DNA of 64,000 nucleotides, taken from positions 159,059 through 223,058 of the forward strand of contig JAAXKN010000004.1 of the NCBI GenBank assembly GCA_025612375.1. The letters run 5' to 3'. The first letter of the stretch is position 1. Each line of letters starts with the position of its first letter. Source of the DNA: Ignavibacteria bacterium. Lineage in GTDB: Bacteria; Bacteroidota; Ignavibacteria; Ignavibacteriales; SURF-24. The notes below the pieces were generated by a model, which saw only the letters and a list, made by a program, of their open reading frames with translations, was not told the origin of the DNA and made no database searches. Made by a program: the position numbers and the translations under genes. Of this stretch, positions 46,301 to 53,047 are shown piece by piece.

Positions 46301-46992
46301 AAGGCGGCAAGGAAGGCAACGGACGGGGAAGACACATTAGGCTTGGAATACTTTCAACTGATCTTGGAAGAAAAGGCAAGGAGATTACAGGTCCCCAGGT
46401 CGCGGCTGAAGATATGAAGAACATGATACATGAAGTTAGGATATTCAGAAACGATATCAATAAGAACAAGAATTATGTTCATCAGCTTGTCTATGAAAAA
46501 TACAGCCACATTTTTGAAGGACACAAGCATAACAGTGAGGTCTGCCGCTATAACTTCATGCTCTTCCAGCTTGAACAGATGCGGAAGGCACGCTTTGTAA
46601 GGATAGACGATCTGAAAAAAGAAGTTGACCTTTCGGGAATAAAAGGATTTAAGCAGGAAAGCCCGGAAAAACAGTTCAGTCCGCTCTTAGTAACGCCGAA
46701 CATTAATGCTGAACTGAATTCGGTAAGCGAAACCTATGAACAGCTGATGAGCCTGCCGAGCAATCCGGAGTTTGCAGAAGAGTTCTATGAGGATACAGCA
46801 AACCTCTACATTGCAGAAGGATATTCGAAGGATACTATTGTAAACAACATGGTTCTTCAAATACTCATAATAAGCGGATATCTGAATATTGAAGATATTA
46901 CACGCGGAAGGATCACAGAGAAGGTAAACCGTGAGACATTAGCAGCCGCAAAGTTTGCTGCTGTTAAGAAACTAAATGAAAATAATAGATAA
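40339..46992 (+). CDS. Giant PLP aminotransferase-fold/P-loop kinase-like fusion protein
   Basis: A 2217-residue soluble protein with no signal peptide or membrane helix. Residues 1-550: helical, charged, no family recognised. About 590-790: large domain of a fold-type I (class I/II) aminotransferase, with NDPSNPSG (about 669-676), DEAYSD (702-707) and SLSTTKNLGATGNRLG, where Lys746 would hold PLP. About 960-1030: the small domain, with the carboxylate-binding Arg984 in LRFSLGDYLDG. About 1040-1600: helical region of unknown fold. About 1660-1920: a P-loop domain with VHGSLFAV then GDSGVGKSE (1682-1690; Lys1688), close to the HPr kinase/PEP carboxykinase pattern (VHG, G-SG-GKSE), followed by AGDMFYIF. 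A Gly/Asn linker (about 1932-1942) leads to a C-terminal helical domain. An A-rich sequence, not GGAGG, precedes the ATG. It stands alone between a long control region and a large hairpin. Function unknown; the fused domains suggest an amino-acid-phosphate chemistry or a self-regulated enzyme, which is inference. Confidence 0.85.
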   Translation: MQLPGKPIANLQQDAKDFINLYSSLGERAENFLPKHIVDNLKNFVELCCEEPDDPARQRTEIDKYILELKELIPGYTDVSLMLFPHEDSKAFQYRTQKQKFAEKLTSLIDTELVDDKTKAQSSNVLKTHDSSIGTPPVTQRLIDQMYKLTLGDDVRELRKFRDVIGVNGDIEEAQWNYFMDVLEQMIIQSTHYTTNAEKKDFLSRTELTVNFKGLNGFIRTVVGGGANTVIELLSSEVFNANDVRIIEFTDAASLYEEIKNDMTNIFVVKAKYMRTNVFNNIRWFPYLTRIIIVDDSPESRSTNTSLVFCFHNKIINTLNKVHTKKLGSLANTQLNLRLIIDKVNDENLEKFRKCAERKIADYEEELNEFKKEQLGETGNLKKDITLFKFNDYAKQIIRDKYAITKLHDYIVLIQNCKDPKKLQKQNKELIHEFETRTKAYFYSNIEQVNIATIVEGGGRSQLRTYGEYLLNRTLKAVDPLIVQKCKTIIDIIPTNFQRTLKNHYHKNFGINLFLEKYKEYITKVENESNNKGRFTNFLIDIGINDAYQKKSPEEQQIIKEFISNLANLDITSIADDVQMIIRDILFHSVLKPYILFNAEASWEYKDLFPVDRFDINPFDLEVGLTEDNRIDFERLYHRLNRMKNTFQLFDDTGNLWDRFCENLTIIINDPSNPSGHTDFNNVSLIKFLKFLNNNKITLLLDEAYSDAIKIDDPDEPKWRTISRYIMNNISSLPNISIVSSLSTTKNLGATGNRLGSLIATPARKDLINFAKKQNGIEKGNTNSLYMLVNTIEAAQLSKKIKDRMESELPKDASRYKIKTLIENYIIDELVSYQERKSEEKKNHSIKRFSPFEGSPLHIFLLEELASLNKLDVLGLPDDFKYKGEPFYKYYQDHIVKEINKFRVNKLFRQECNKRLELIKNTANDVIHQEDAESYCEVLESDGSYLFNILLKDFFSYQDLEKFTKKLASQRGIAVIPYQTGFLRFSLGDYLDGSEQSYEIFVKEIENSIRIVLKYWKLFYNEKSDPANKEKSTDEVLKKIFKTTSDMDFVDKVLEDYNVIKNLNKAPKSSLTISDIMTLYHSFPKDSGVTINTIRGSKNSVFEFYENIGSCTDLKSFISSRAFTKIYENLLPQIYKTIPLLKNLDYNSVVSRFGKATIIKYINNKVDFQPNSYVLDDPDEKNIMKEILIEMERILFSDSKVKILALNASGDPAGDKAKLEGINRILRKYIEELLLHFNLPFEQVGTEPSVKEIIKATAEKFEEITGKQPAEFGLATYLESFASQIASLSWPENFKTKLDGFVRDTLKEFVLRESPQVEEKILRLFLLKKENRFELQLKAKVDALNNKLSEKDDAEVKLFTEDFVYGILKDELKEITGSILTLKDNKVTQEKLHEEVRDAALFFIELMNKTKATEYYNRYNHTLIKFAETMFLKQNSSINEMIQHGITLHKDFKIESQLEGGLEWVAKVMSKCGVIGLEQPVQAHTRIATDAKKRIYPFHKADRPENGHDGRDFSEPHEYIKSMDIKPASVFFGRRMEKFIENMDENDYRCKIITHGLVKVLYVFQKSYLKYLTDNFRLIQADEVTLEDVKNFMPDVILFYGAPEKVMAFPQIGYFDLKGPNGNIKTMVTPLKKEVDYFGDIKKPWLTMMNEKVKEMGGIPVHGSLFAVEEEDGSLFVVQVDGDSGVGKSEMLAAMMLKWLKKDLQGIRSIKMIAGDMFYIFPDEKGDLYGIGTEEGDFSRVTDFDPDFIKYYYSLFAKAADSNVEDLNSRSTISGLCDITMPFKIDIMLTASNYARAEAGITRYENPENFLLYRDSHGERKEKATSSDNPHLQRTLLRYTGDKNIVDVMDRHGNYIDDVLDWEKDEHSNKYYLCASYKMIDKIDIEDVVNKIFAGKTFKQKNNSYKIAKVNFDIIKNKFISSAELVSGVPVNGTGNGNGNSDGKCDFIIDKDMFNSIFNSLASTPAGQPFVAEEGQMESRKHLINILKGGKEGNGRGRHIRLGILSTDLGRKGKEITGPQVAAEDMKNMIHEVRIFRNDINKNKNYVHQLVYEKYSHIFEGHKHNSEVCRYNFMLFQLEQMRKARFVRIDDLKKEVDLSGIKGFKQESPEKQFSPLLVTPNINAELNSVSETYEQLMSLPSNPEFAEEFYEDTANLYIAEGYSKDTIVNNMVLQILIISGYLNIEDITRGRITEKVNRETLAAAKFAAVKKLNENNR

Positions 46993-47015
46993 AATTACGG
47001 TTTGAATATAAAAAG

Positions 47016-47088
47016 GAAGGTTGTTCTAGTTCCATATAAGCAAATTTTACACCTCTTTCAGGTGAAAATATGGAACTAAACAACCTTC
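47016..47088. terminator. Large nested hairpin after the giant gene
   Basis: Outer arms of about 20 bases (GAAGGTTGTTCTAGTTCCATA and TATGGAACTAAACAACCTTC, one bulged C) enclose an inner hairpin CACCT/AGGTG with TTTT/AAAA flanks. It lies 24 bases after the stop and between convergent genes, so it can act as a bidirectional terminator, but it is far longer than usual and has no T run. A small palindromic mobile element or an RNA-stabilising structure is the alternative. Confidence 0.6.
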
Positions 47089-47199
47089 TGATTATTATAT
47101 ACATTATAGCAGGATCTGCTCAATATCGGAATAAGGAATTAGTTTTTAATTCATTTTATTCCTAATACTCGAAAAGGCGGACTTATAACTGGTTTGTCC

Positions 47200-47685
47200 T
47201 TAAACTGTTAAGTCGTTGCCGGATTTTGCATCCACGGCGCCTTTTAAAAGTCTTTCAAACACGGCTGCGGCAATAACCACTGCGGCGGAGACAAATATCA
47301 GAAAAAGACCGATTGCAACACCGCCCATAATGTCATCCTCCCGGCCTCTCTGAACTATGAATATATAGGCTTCAGCCCCCAAAAGAAAACCGACAAGAGA
47401 CAATCCGCAATATTTTATGGTCCGCAGCGCTTTCACGGAACGTGCTGAAATGAGTTCATCCCGCCCTATAAATCCCAAGAGCCTGAATGCCTGATAGAGC
47501 ACTGCAAAAAAGAAAATGGATGCGATGTATGCATATGCCAGAAAAGGATCGTTGAAATATATTTGAAGGAGTGTGGCATGCGCGTTTCTGCCTTCAAGGT
47601 GGGGTTCCCAAAGCATTAGAGCAAGAGCGCCGATGCCGATGAGAAAAATCCCAATCTGAAGAAAAATTATTAAGCTTCTTTTCAT
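47200..47685 (-). CDS. DUF2975-like membrane protein
   Basis: A 161-residue protein with four hydrophobic helices, resembling the DUF2975 family (YidH-like arrangement; motifs LALMLWEPHLEGRN, FRLLGFIGRDELIS, LLKGAVDAKSGNDLTV). Many family members sit beside a small xre-type regulator, which is absent here. Starts 42 bp after the VanZ-like gene stop on the same strand, so cotranscription is possible. Confidence 0.65.
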   Translation of the reverse strand: MKRSLIIFLQIGIFLIGIGALALMLWEPHLEGRNAHATLLQIYFNDPFLAYAYIASIFFFAVLYQAFRLLGFIGRDELISARSVKALRTIKYCGLSLVGFLLGAEAYIFIVQRGREDDIMGGVAIGLFLIFVSAAVVIAAAVFERLLKGAVDAKSGNDLTV

Positions 47686-47727
47686 GTGTGGTTATTTGAA
47701 TTTGCGGGTTTTAGTGTTTATAGTTTA

Positions 47728-48351
47728 TTATTTATCAACCTGAGGCCGCTCGGCGATATACCTTAGGACCGGAATTTCTTTCATCGCCCAATTGCGGGAT
47801 GCCTGGCGATACAAGCGCACGAATGCGACAAAGATCATGCTGCCTATTGCCACACCGGCCGTATTGAATATCACGTCATTGATGTCGGCTACACGGAATG
47901 TCGTATTTGCCATAAATCCCGTTATCAGCTGCAAAAGTTCGATAACGATGCTAAAGAGCGCACCAGCAGCGACTACTCTTTTCATGCTGAAACTGGTAAT
48001 AAACGGCAGCCCGAAACCGAACGGTATCATAAGCAGAACGTTGAGAAGAGAGGTCTTAACGTCCTCCAGCCTGAGCGTGGCGAGCGGAATAAGATTTACG
48101 CTTTTTTCAGCGCTCAGCCCATTAAGCATCAGGCCAGGCACAAAATGCTTTAGAAGAAGCAGGGATTGAAATTGAAACAGGGTGTAGTCAAAAACCTTAT
48201 AGATATAGATGTAGAATATTGTGAAGAACAGCACATGCACCAGACTCTTCCTTTTCTTCAGCAGAAGAAAGGCTGCAATGCCTAGCCAAACTAAGCCCAG
48301 AAGAAGCCCCGTTGCTATGTTTATTGTACCGCTTACAGTCTTATAATCCAT
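47728..48351 (-). CDS. VanZ-like family membrane protein
   Basis: A 207-residue protein with about five helices. VanZ signature: a NxxLMIPFGFGLP motif and RVADINDVIFNTAGVAIGSMIF. VanZ-like proteins affect glycopeptide tolerance in one case, but most have unknown roles. It is driven by a clear copy of the dispersed promoter repeat about 40 bases upstream and leads an operon with the DUF2975-like gene. Confidence 0.8.
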   Translation of the reverse strand: MDYKTVSGTINIATGLLLGLVWLGIAAFLLLKKRKSLVHVLFFTIFYIYIYKVFDYTLFQFQSLLLLKHFVPGLMLNGLSAEKSVNLIPLATLRLEDVKTSLLNVLLMIPFGFGLPFITSFSMKRVVAAGALFSIVIELLQLITGFMANTTFRVADINDVIFNTAGVAIGSMIFVAFVRLYRQASRNWAMKEIPVLRYIAERPQVDK

Positions 48352-48389
48352 ACTTTTCTTCCTTTATCCCTTTTCAAAACCTGTCCATG

Positions 48390-48420
48390 CGAATTTACTT
48401 AATTTTAGCATTATTCTAAA
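48390..48420 (-). promoter_or_regulatory. Dispersed promoter repeat, copy 4
   Basis: TTTA (48420-48417), 19 bases, TAAATTCG (48397-48390), then CATGGACAGGTTTTG. One of the best copies; upstream of the VanZ-like gene. Confidence 0.75.
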
Positions 48421-48487
48421 GCTTTCTTCACGGTGAGAGGTTTTATACTTGTTAAATTTCTACGATTATTAGCTAAATAATATAGGT

Positions 48488-48838
48488 TCACTTACGAAGA
48501 ATTTTATCTATTGCTTTTCCTTTTGCGAGTTCATCAATGAGTTTGTCCAAATAGCGTATTTTTTGCATTAATGGATCTTCAACTTCTTCTACACGAACAC
48601 CACATACTGCACCTTTGATAAGTGAACTATTTGGATTTATGGCTGGTGCCTGCGCAAAAAAAGTTTCTAAATCATTTCCCTGTTCTATTTGATGCTGTAA
48701 TCCGGCAGGGTCATAACCAGTCAGCCAGCAGATGATCTGATCAACCTCTTCTTTTGTGCGATTTTTGCGTTCGGCTTTCCCAATGTATAGTGGATATAAA
48801 TTCGCAAATTCCATCTCAAATATCTTATATTTTTCCAT
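48488..48838 (-). CDS. DUF2200 family protein
   Basis: A 116-residue cytoplasmic protein. The start at MEKYKIF follows AGGAGG; upstream in-frame Met codons lack it. It matches DUF2200 ([53 protein letters not shown]). No known function; small, helical and often found alone. The promoter repeat lies about 140 bases upstream, giving a leader of about 115 bases. Confidence 0.83.
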   Translation of the reverse strand: MEKYKIFEMEFANLYPLYIGKAERKNRTKEEVDQIICWLTGYDPAGLQHQIEQGNDLETFFAQAPAINPNSSLIKGAVCGVRVEEVEDPLMQKIRYLDKLIDELAKGKAIDKILRK

Positions 48839-48979
48839 AATCATTCCTCCTGTACGCAGGGTTAAATATTTTCGAAATCCGTCTCTCACAGATACGTGGG
48901 GCTGTTGGGTGAATTATTGCTATAATTATCCTCAGGCTGATTATATTAACAGCTGTCCTTATCCCAAATCACGCCTGTG

Positions 48980-49010
48980 CGAATTTAGTTAAATTTTGTA
49001 TTATTCTAAA
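48980..49010 (-). promoter_or_regulatory. Dispersed promoter repeat, copy 5
   Basis: TTTA (49010-49007), 19 bases, TAAATTCG (48987-48980), then CACAGGCGTGATTTGGGATAAGGACAGCT in the leader, of which the last part is shared with copies 2 and 8. Upstream of the DUF2200 gene. Confidence 0.75.
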
Positions 49011-49165
49011 GCAATCTTTTCCTTACATTAGCCGGTTATTTAATAAATAACTATAACTGAAGAATCGGAAATGATTGAGGCATAAATGACGTCAAATTTG
49101 GAAAGTAAAAGATATTAGAACTTAAGTCCGTGTCAGGGATGGACTACTGATTAAGGACAGCAGTT

Positions 49166-49924
49166 TTATAAAATGAAGTTTCTATATGGATTTATCATTA
49201 TAAAAAAGGTAACAGTATTAATAACTGATAAGATAAGCAAATATAAATTTACCTGAATATACCCTTTACTGGTTGCCAGTTTGCCTGAAATATGGTAATA
49301 ATAACCAAGACATCCATCTGCAATTACAAAAACCGCCAGAGCAATAAAAATCGGTATGTTACTGCCTGTGATAACAGTAATAAAGACTAAACCTCTTGTG
49401 GAAATATGTATAAAAGTACATGCTATTCTTTCGACTACTGGTAAGATAACATTATAGAAGTAACTTCTAATACCCTGCGTATTATCCAGAAATTCAATCA
49501 TCTTTTCAAATTGTGCTTCCAGTGCAGTTCCCTTCATAATCTTGTTGGCATTAGCTTTAACTGCAATAAATATTTCAAATGAGCCGATTGCGAGGCCGAA
49601 ACTGATTATTGCATTAAAGTCAAAAGCAAATTTATCTTTCATTAGCAAAATGATAACATATGCGGCAAGCAGTTCAACAATGCCGGATAGTAAGCCATTT
49701 AACAGTGAAATGGAAAGCAAAGACTTATTCGTTTTGTGCAAAGGAGATAAAATAATTTGATAGGCCAGGAGTTTGAAAATACATCCAATGCCCCAGGATC
49801 CGGCTCCTAAAACAAAAGCCTTTAGTGGCACATTTTCAATTTGGTTGAAATAGAGAAGAGGAATAATTGCTATAAAAATAAGTATTATCTTTTGAAGATA
49901 GTTTTCAACTTTTTTACTTTTCAT
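49166..49924 (-). CDS. Polytopic membrane protein of unknown function
   Basis: A 252-residue protein with six to seven hydrophobic helices and few charged motifs. No family recognised. It has its own promoter-repeat copy about 60 bases upstream. The helix count and cytoplasmic basic loops suggest a small transporter-like or CPBP-like fold, but no catalytic motif is visible. Confidence 0.7.
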   Translation of the reverse strand: MKSKKVENYLQKIILIFIAIIPLLYFNQIENVPLKAFVLGAGSWGIGCIFKLLAYQIILSPLHKTNKSLLSISLLNGLLSGIVELLAAYVIILLMKDKFAFDFNAIISFGLAIGSFEIFIAVKANANKIMKGTALEAQFEKMIEFLDNTQGIRSYFYNVILPVVERIACTFIHISTRGLVFITVITGSNIPIFIALAVFVIADGCLGYYYHISGKLATSKGYIQVNLYLLILSVINTVTFFIMINPYRNFIL

Positions 49925-49984
49925 TTTTCTCCCAAATTGGTTGTCTTGATGGAGATTCTGCCAGTTCTTATAATCCTACCCGTG

Positions 49985-50015
49985 GAAATTTAACCAAATT
50001 CCTCATTATTATAAA
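49985..50015 (-). promoter_or_regulatory. Dispersed promoter repeat, copy 6
   Basis: TTTA (50015-50012), 19 bases, TAAATTTC (49992-49985), then CACGGGTAGGATTATAAG. Upstream of the polytopic membrane protein gene. Confidence 0.65.
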
Positions 50016-50037
50016 GTTTTCTATACTTCTGTTCTCT

Positions 50038-50556
50038 TTACTTGCACGATACATAATGCAGAGTATCTAATTTCTCCAATCCAAACACAAAACACTTAAA
50101 ATGCCCTAAAGTGGGACTCCCCAGGCCATAGGTGATCTGAAAAATCCAGGCATCCTGCCCATTATACTTTGCCCTTTCAGCATAGGTCGGCAGTACATAC
50201 TCCCCCGTAAGGCTGCTTCCGCTAAGGGAAATTATCCTGTCAAAAGTTTTTGAATCTTCGCCCAATATACTTGCCTGCTGTCTCATGTAATCATTCAATG
50301 CTTTTTTTACTTCCTCCGAATAATTATTGCCCGAATAGGCGCTGGCAATATTCTTCAAAGAAACGGTGTCGGGAAAGAAGTCATTGAAACTATCCTGGCT
50401 ATAATTCATATTGGAAACTTTGACAACCGGTTTAACCGGAATGGAGTCATTCGCCTCGGTTGAACTATCACTGCAGCCTGTAAAAGACAAAAAAGAAAAT
50501 GAAGCTAGAAAAATGCTTAAACAATAGAAACGGGTTTTCATTTTAAATGCTTTCAT
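50038..50556 (-). CDS. Lipoprotein of unknown function
   Basis: A 172-residue lipoprotein with a signal peptide ending at the lipobox Cys of SFTGCSD. The mature domain has no recognised motif. It starts 31 bp after the stop of another lipoprotein gene on the same strand, so the two form a small operon. Confidence 0.7.
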   Translation of the reverse strand: MKAFKMKTRFYCLSIFLASFSFLSFTGCSDSSTEANDSIPVKPVVKVSNMNYSQDSFNDFFPDTVSLKNIASAYSGNNYSEEVKKALNDYMRQQASILGEDSKTFDRIISLSGSSLTGEYVLPTYAERAKYNGQDAWIFQITYGLGSPTLGHFKCFVFGLEKLDTLHYVSCK

Positions 50557-50587
50557 CTTAATGCGCCTTAAAATATTATTGATTTTA

Positions 50588-51463
50588 TTATTGGGATGAT
50601 TTGGGATTAATCAGCTTGATAATTCTAGGTAAACCTATTGTTCCATAGACTATTAGTTCAGTGCTTGTTGTTAAGGTAACATCTTTAACGTGGCTAAATG
50701 CAACCGGTATTTCAATGTCAAAATTATTGTTTTCGATTGGAATCTCCATAGCCATTGCCAGGCCGTCCCCATATGTCATTCCTCTTAATCTATAGGCATT
50801 TGTGGTCCCTTTGATCCGTAAACGCACTGTACTGAAGGAACTCCCTTCAGCATTGTATTCCCATATACTGCTATAGATTTGTGTAGAAACTTTATCCAAT
50901 GGATTAATGTCATAGCCAATTACCAATCCATGAGAATCATTTGATGATGCAGCACCTGCCTGGTCCGTTTCAATAAAATATACGTAGCCTTTGCTGCTTT
51001 TTAACGCCTTAAATGTAAAACGGTTATTTACAGTGCTGTCGGGATTGAGAGATTTTTCACTACTGATAAGCTGAACTTCAGAGTTAATCCAGGAGTCATT
51101 ACTGCTGAATTTGATATCACCAAGGTCCACCAGCCATGTCTTATCTTTTTTGCAGCCTTTAATTTCTACAGTAAACGAATCGTTTTGGGATATTACAAAT
51201 TCACACCTGGCTTCTTCAGGATAAGTATATTTAATAGAGTATAGATCAACTCCAATTAAATCAAGTGATGAGTATAAAACAGAATAAGATGGCGAATGCT
51301 GTGTAATTGTTGTATCTGCAAACCTTACGACATCGTCCTCCACTGGTTTTACTTGACTGTTGATCCTGGAGTTATTTTCGACGGGTTCAGTACCTTTATT
51401 GCAGCCGTAAAATGCAATTATGATAGATACAAAAATCAGGGACGGGTACCTGATTGATTTCAT
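50588..51463 (-). CDS. Lipoprotein of unknown function, beta-rich
   Basis: A 291-residue lipoprotein (lipobox Cys in AFYGCNKG). The mature part is beta-rich with no family recognised. First gene of a two-lipoprotein operon. The 330 bp upstream (to the M28 peptidase gene) are AT-rich and hold the divergent promoters; no repeat copy was recognised there. Confidence 0.7.
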   Translation of the reverse strand: MKSIRYPSLIFVSIIIAFYGCNKGTEPVENNSRINSQVKPVEDDVVRFADTTITQHSPSYSVLYSSLDLIGVDLYSIKYTYPEEARCEFVISQNDSFTVEIKGCKKDKTWLVDLGDIKFSSNDSWINSEVQLISSEKSLNPDSTVNNRFTFKALKSSKGYVYFIETDQAGAASSNDSHGLVIGYDINPLDKVSTQIYSSIWEYNAEGSSFSTVRLRIKGTTNAYRLRGMTYGDGLAMAMEIPIENNNFDIEIPVAFSHVKDVTLTTSTELIVYGTIGLPRIIKLINPKSSQ

Positions 51464-51794
51464 AATGTCTCCGGTTCAGTAATAATTAGAATATTTCCAG
51501 AAATTATTGAAAGGCAAGAAACATAACAGCCAAAGAAAGCACATGAATACAACAGATTCACAATCCAAATTAATAAAAACAAAAACCACGCCAAACTAAA
51601 TTATTTGAAGGGGCTTTAATTTAAGGCGCAATATTCATGCAATCTCCATTTATACACTCAGAAATCTGATAGATTATCAAAAAACTGATAAGTCGTAGAC
51701 AGCGCAATTTGTCGCTTCCTGCATCACTTGCAGTTGTGAGAAAATTATTTTAAGTTAAAATCAATTTTCCTTGAATTAATAAACAGGTGGTGTT

Positions 51795-52766
51795 ATGAAA
51801 AAACTTGTCCTGTTTTCATCGATCATTCTATCTTTATTGTTTTTTTCCTGTAGCAAAAGTAACAACACAGAACCTGTTGCCACTCTTCCCTCTGAACCTT
51901 TTAATCCGGCCGGCATTTCAATTGACTCTTTGATTAGAACTGTCTCCGAATTAAGCGGCGAAAAAAGCGTTACTATTCTTGGGAGTAATTATACCATATC
52001 AACACGCAGCCAGTATTTCGAAGGCAATAATATGGCGGCTGAATATCTGAAATCCAGATTTAAGAGTTTGGGCCTTAATATTTTAGACCAGAAATACAGC
52101 TCCTCCGGACGGAATATACTTGCCATTCAGCAGGGGGAAGACAAGGAAAATTATTTCATTATCTGTGGTCATTACGACTGCTGCCCGGATAGTGCACTTG
52201 CTTCGGGAGCCGACGACAATGCAAGCGGATGTTCAGTAGTCCTCGAGGCAGCGCGTCTTATTTCCAAACTCAGGCCGAAGTACTCTGTTATTTATGCCCT
52301 GTGGGATGAAGAGGAAAGAGGCCAGGGAAGCCAGTATTTTGCTGACTCAGCATTTACGGCTAAAATGAAGATTAAATGTTTACTGAATGCCGATATGATA
52401 GGATATGATATCAACAACAGCAGATTGGCTGCTTTATATGAACCACACGAATATGGTTCATTGCAGTATACCAATATCATCAAGGACGTAAATAACCAGT
52501 ATGGATATGGAATAAATTTAATAACAAGTGATTCTCCGGCTGCATCAGATGATGAATTCTTCCATTCTAAAGGATTTGCTACAGTTGCAATTAATGAAAA
52601 GATCAAATTTTATGCTCAGGATCCGGTGTATAACTTTAATAAATATTATCACACAAGCAGTGATAGATTAGATAAATTTGATAAAAATTATTTTGAAAAC
52701 ATGAGTAAACTGGCAATTACTTCCTTTGCCAAAATGATAGGATTAAATTTGTCTGCAGCTAAATAG
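51795..52766 (+). CDS. M28-family metallopeptidase, lipoprotein
   Basis: A 323-residue lipoprotein (lipobox Cys in LFFSCSKS). Zinc peptidase of family M28: GHYDCCPDS (first His and metal region), SGADDNASGC (bridging Asp), WDEEERGQGS (catalytic and metal Glu pair), LNADMIGYD (metal Asp) and YYHTSSD (last His). An aminopeptidase or glutaminyl-cyclase-like activity on the cell surface is likely. The start has GGTGG before the ATG. Confidence 0.9.
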   Translation: MKKLVLFSSIILSLLFFSCSKSNNTEPVATLPSEPFNPAGISIDSLIRTVSELSGEKSVTILGSNYTISTRSQYFEGNNMAAEYLKSRFKSLGLNILDQKYSSSGRNILAIQQGEDKENYFIICGHYDCCPDSALASGADDNASGCSVVLEAARLISKLRPKYSVIYALWDEEERGQGSQYFADSAFTAKMKIKCLLNADMIGYDINNSRLAALYEPHEYGSLQYTNIIKDVNNQYGYGINLITSDSPAASDDEFFHSKGFATVAINEKIKFYAQDPVYNFNKYYHTSSDRLDKFDKNYFENMSKLAITSFAKMIGLNLSAAK

Positions 52767-52816
52767 AAGTGAATTACGGTGGAAATGGCATGTAAACCGT
52801 TTAGCAGATCCAAATA

Positions 52817-52972
52817 AAAAAGCCTCAAGACAGCGAAAATTGGCCATCTTGAGTCATTAAATTCAGGCTCTTAAACCCTGCTGAGACAGGGAATATCCAT
52901 GCCTCTCAAAAATTTTTGAATTTAGCCTGTTTTTGAAATATCTAGAAAATCGGTGACCAAATAGTGACAACA
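52817..52972 (+). repeat. Terminator hairpin plus tRNA-Ser-end-like core, copy B
   Basis: A CTCAAGA/TCTTGAG hairpin, then GCTGAGACAGGGAAT (about 52879), which resembles the reverse complement of a tRNA-Ser 3' end, then GTGACCAAATAGTGAC (about 52954). The same order and spacing occur in copy D near 62.4 kb. Probable remnant of an integration at a tRNA-Ser-like site. Confidence 0.45.
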
Positions 52973-53005
52973 AGTCAGTCGGTATATAACTTATACCGGC
53001 TGACT
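52973..53005. terminator. Terminator hairpin of the T9SS cargo gene
   Basis: Arms AGTCAGTCGGTATA and TATACCGGCTGACT (one mismatch) about 40 bases after the stop of the minus-strand gene at 53048. Confidence 0.7.
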
Positions 53006-53047
53006 CTTAGTTTTGTACTTATTTATTCCTTTGGGTACCGTTTGATA

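Noticed and set aside
47016..47088. CRISPR-like or attC-like repeat
   Set aside because: Only one copy of the hairpin in the window, no spacers and no cas genes.
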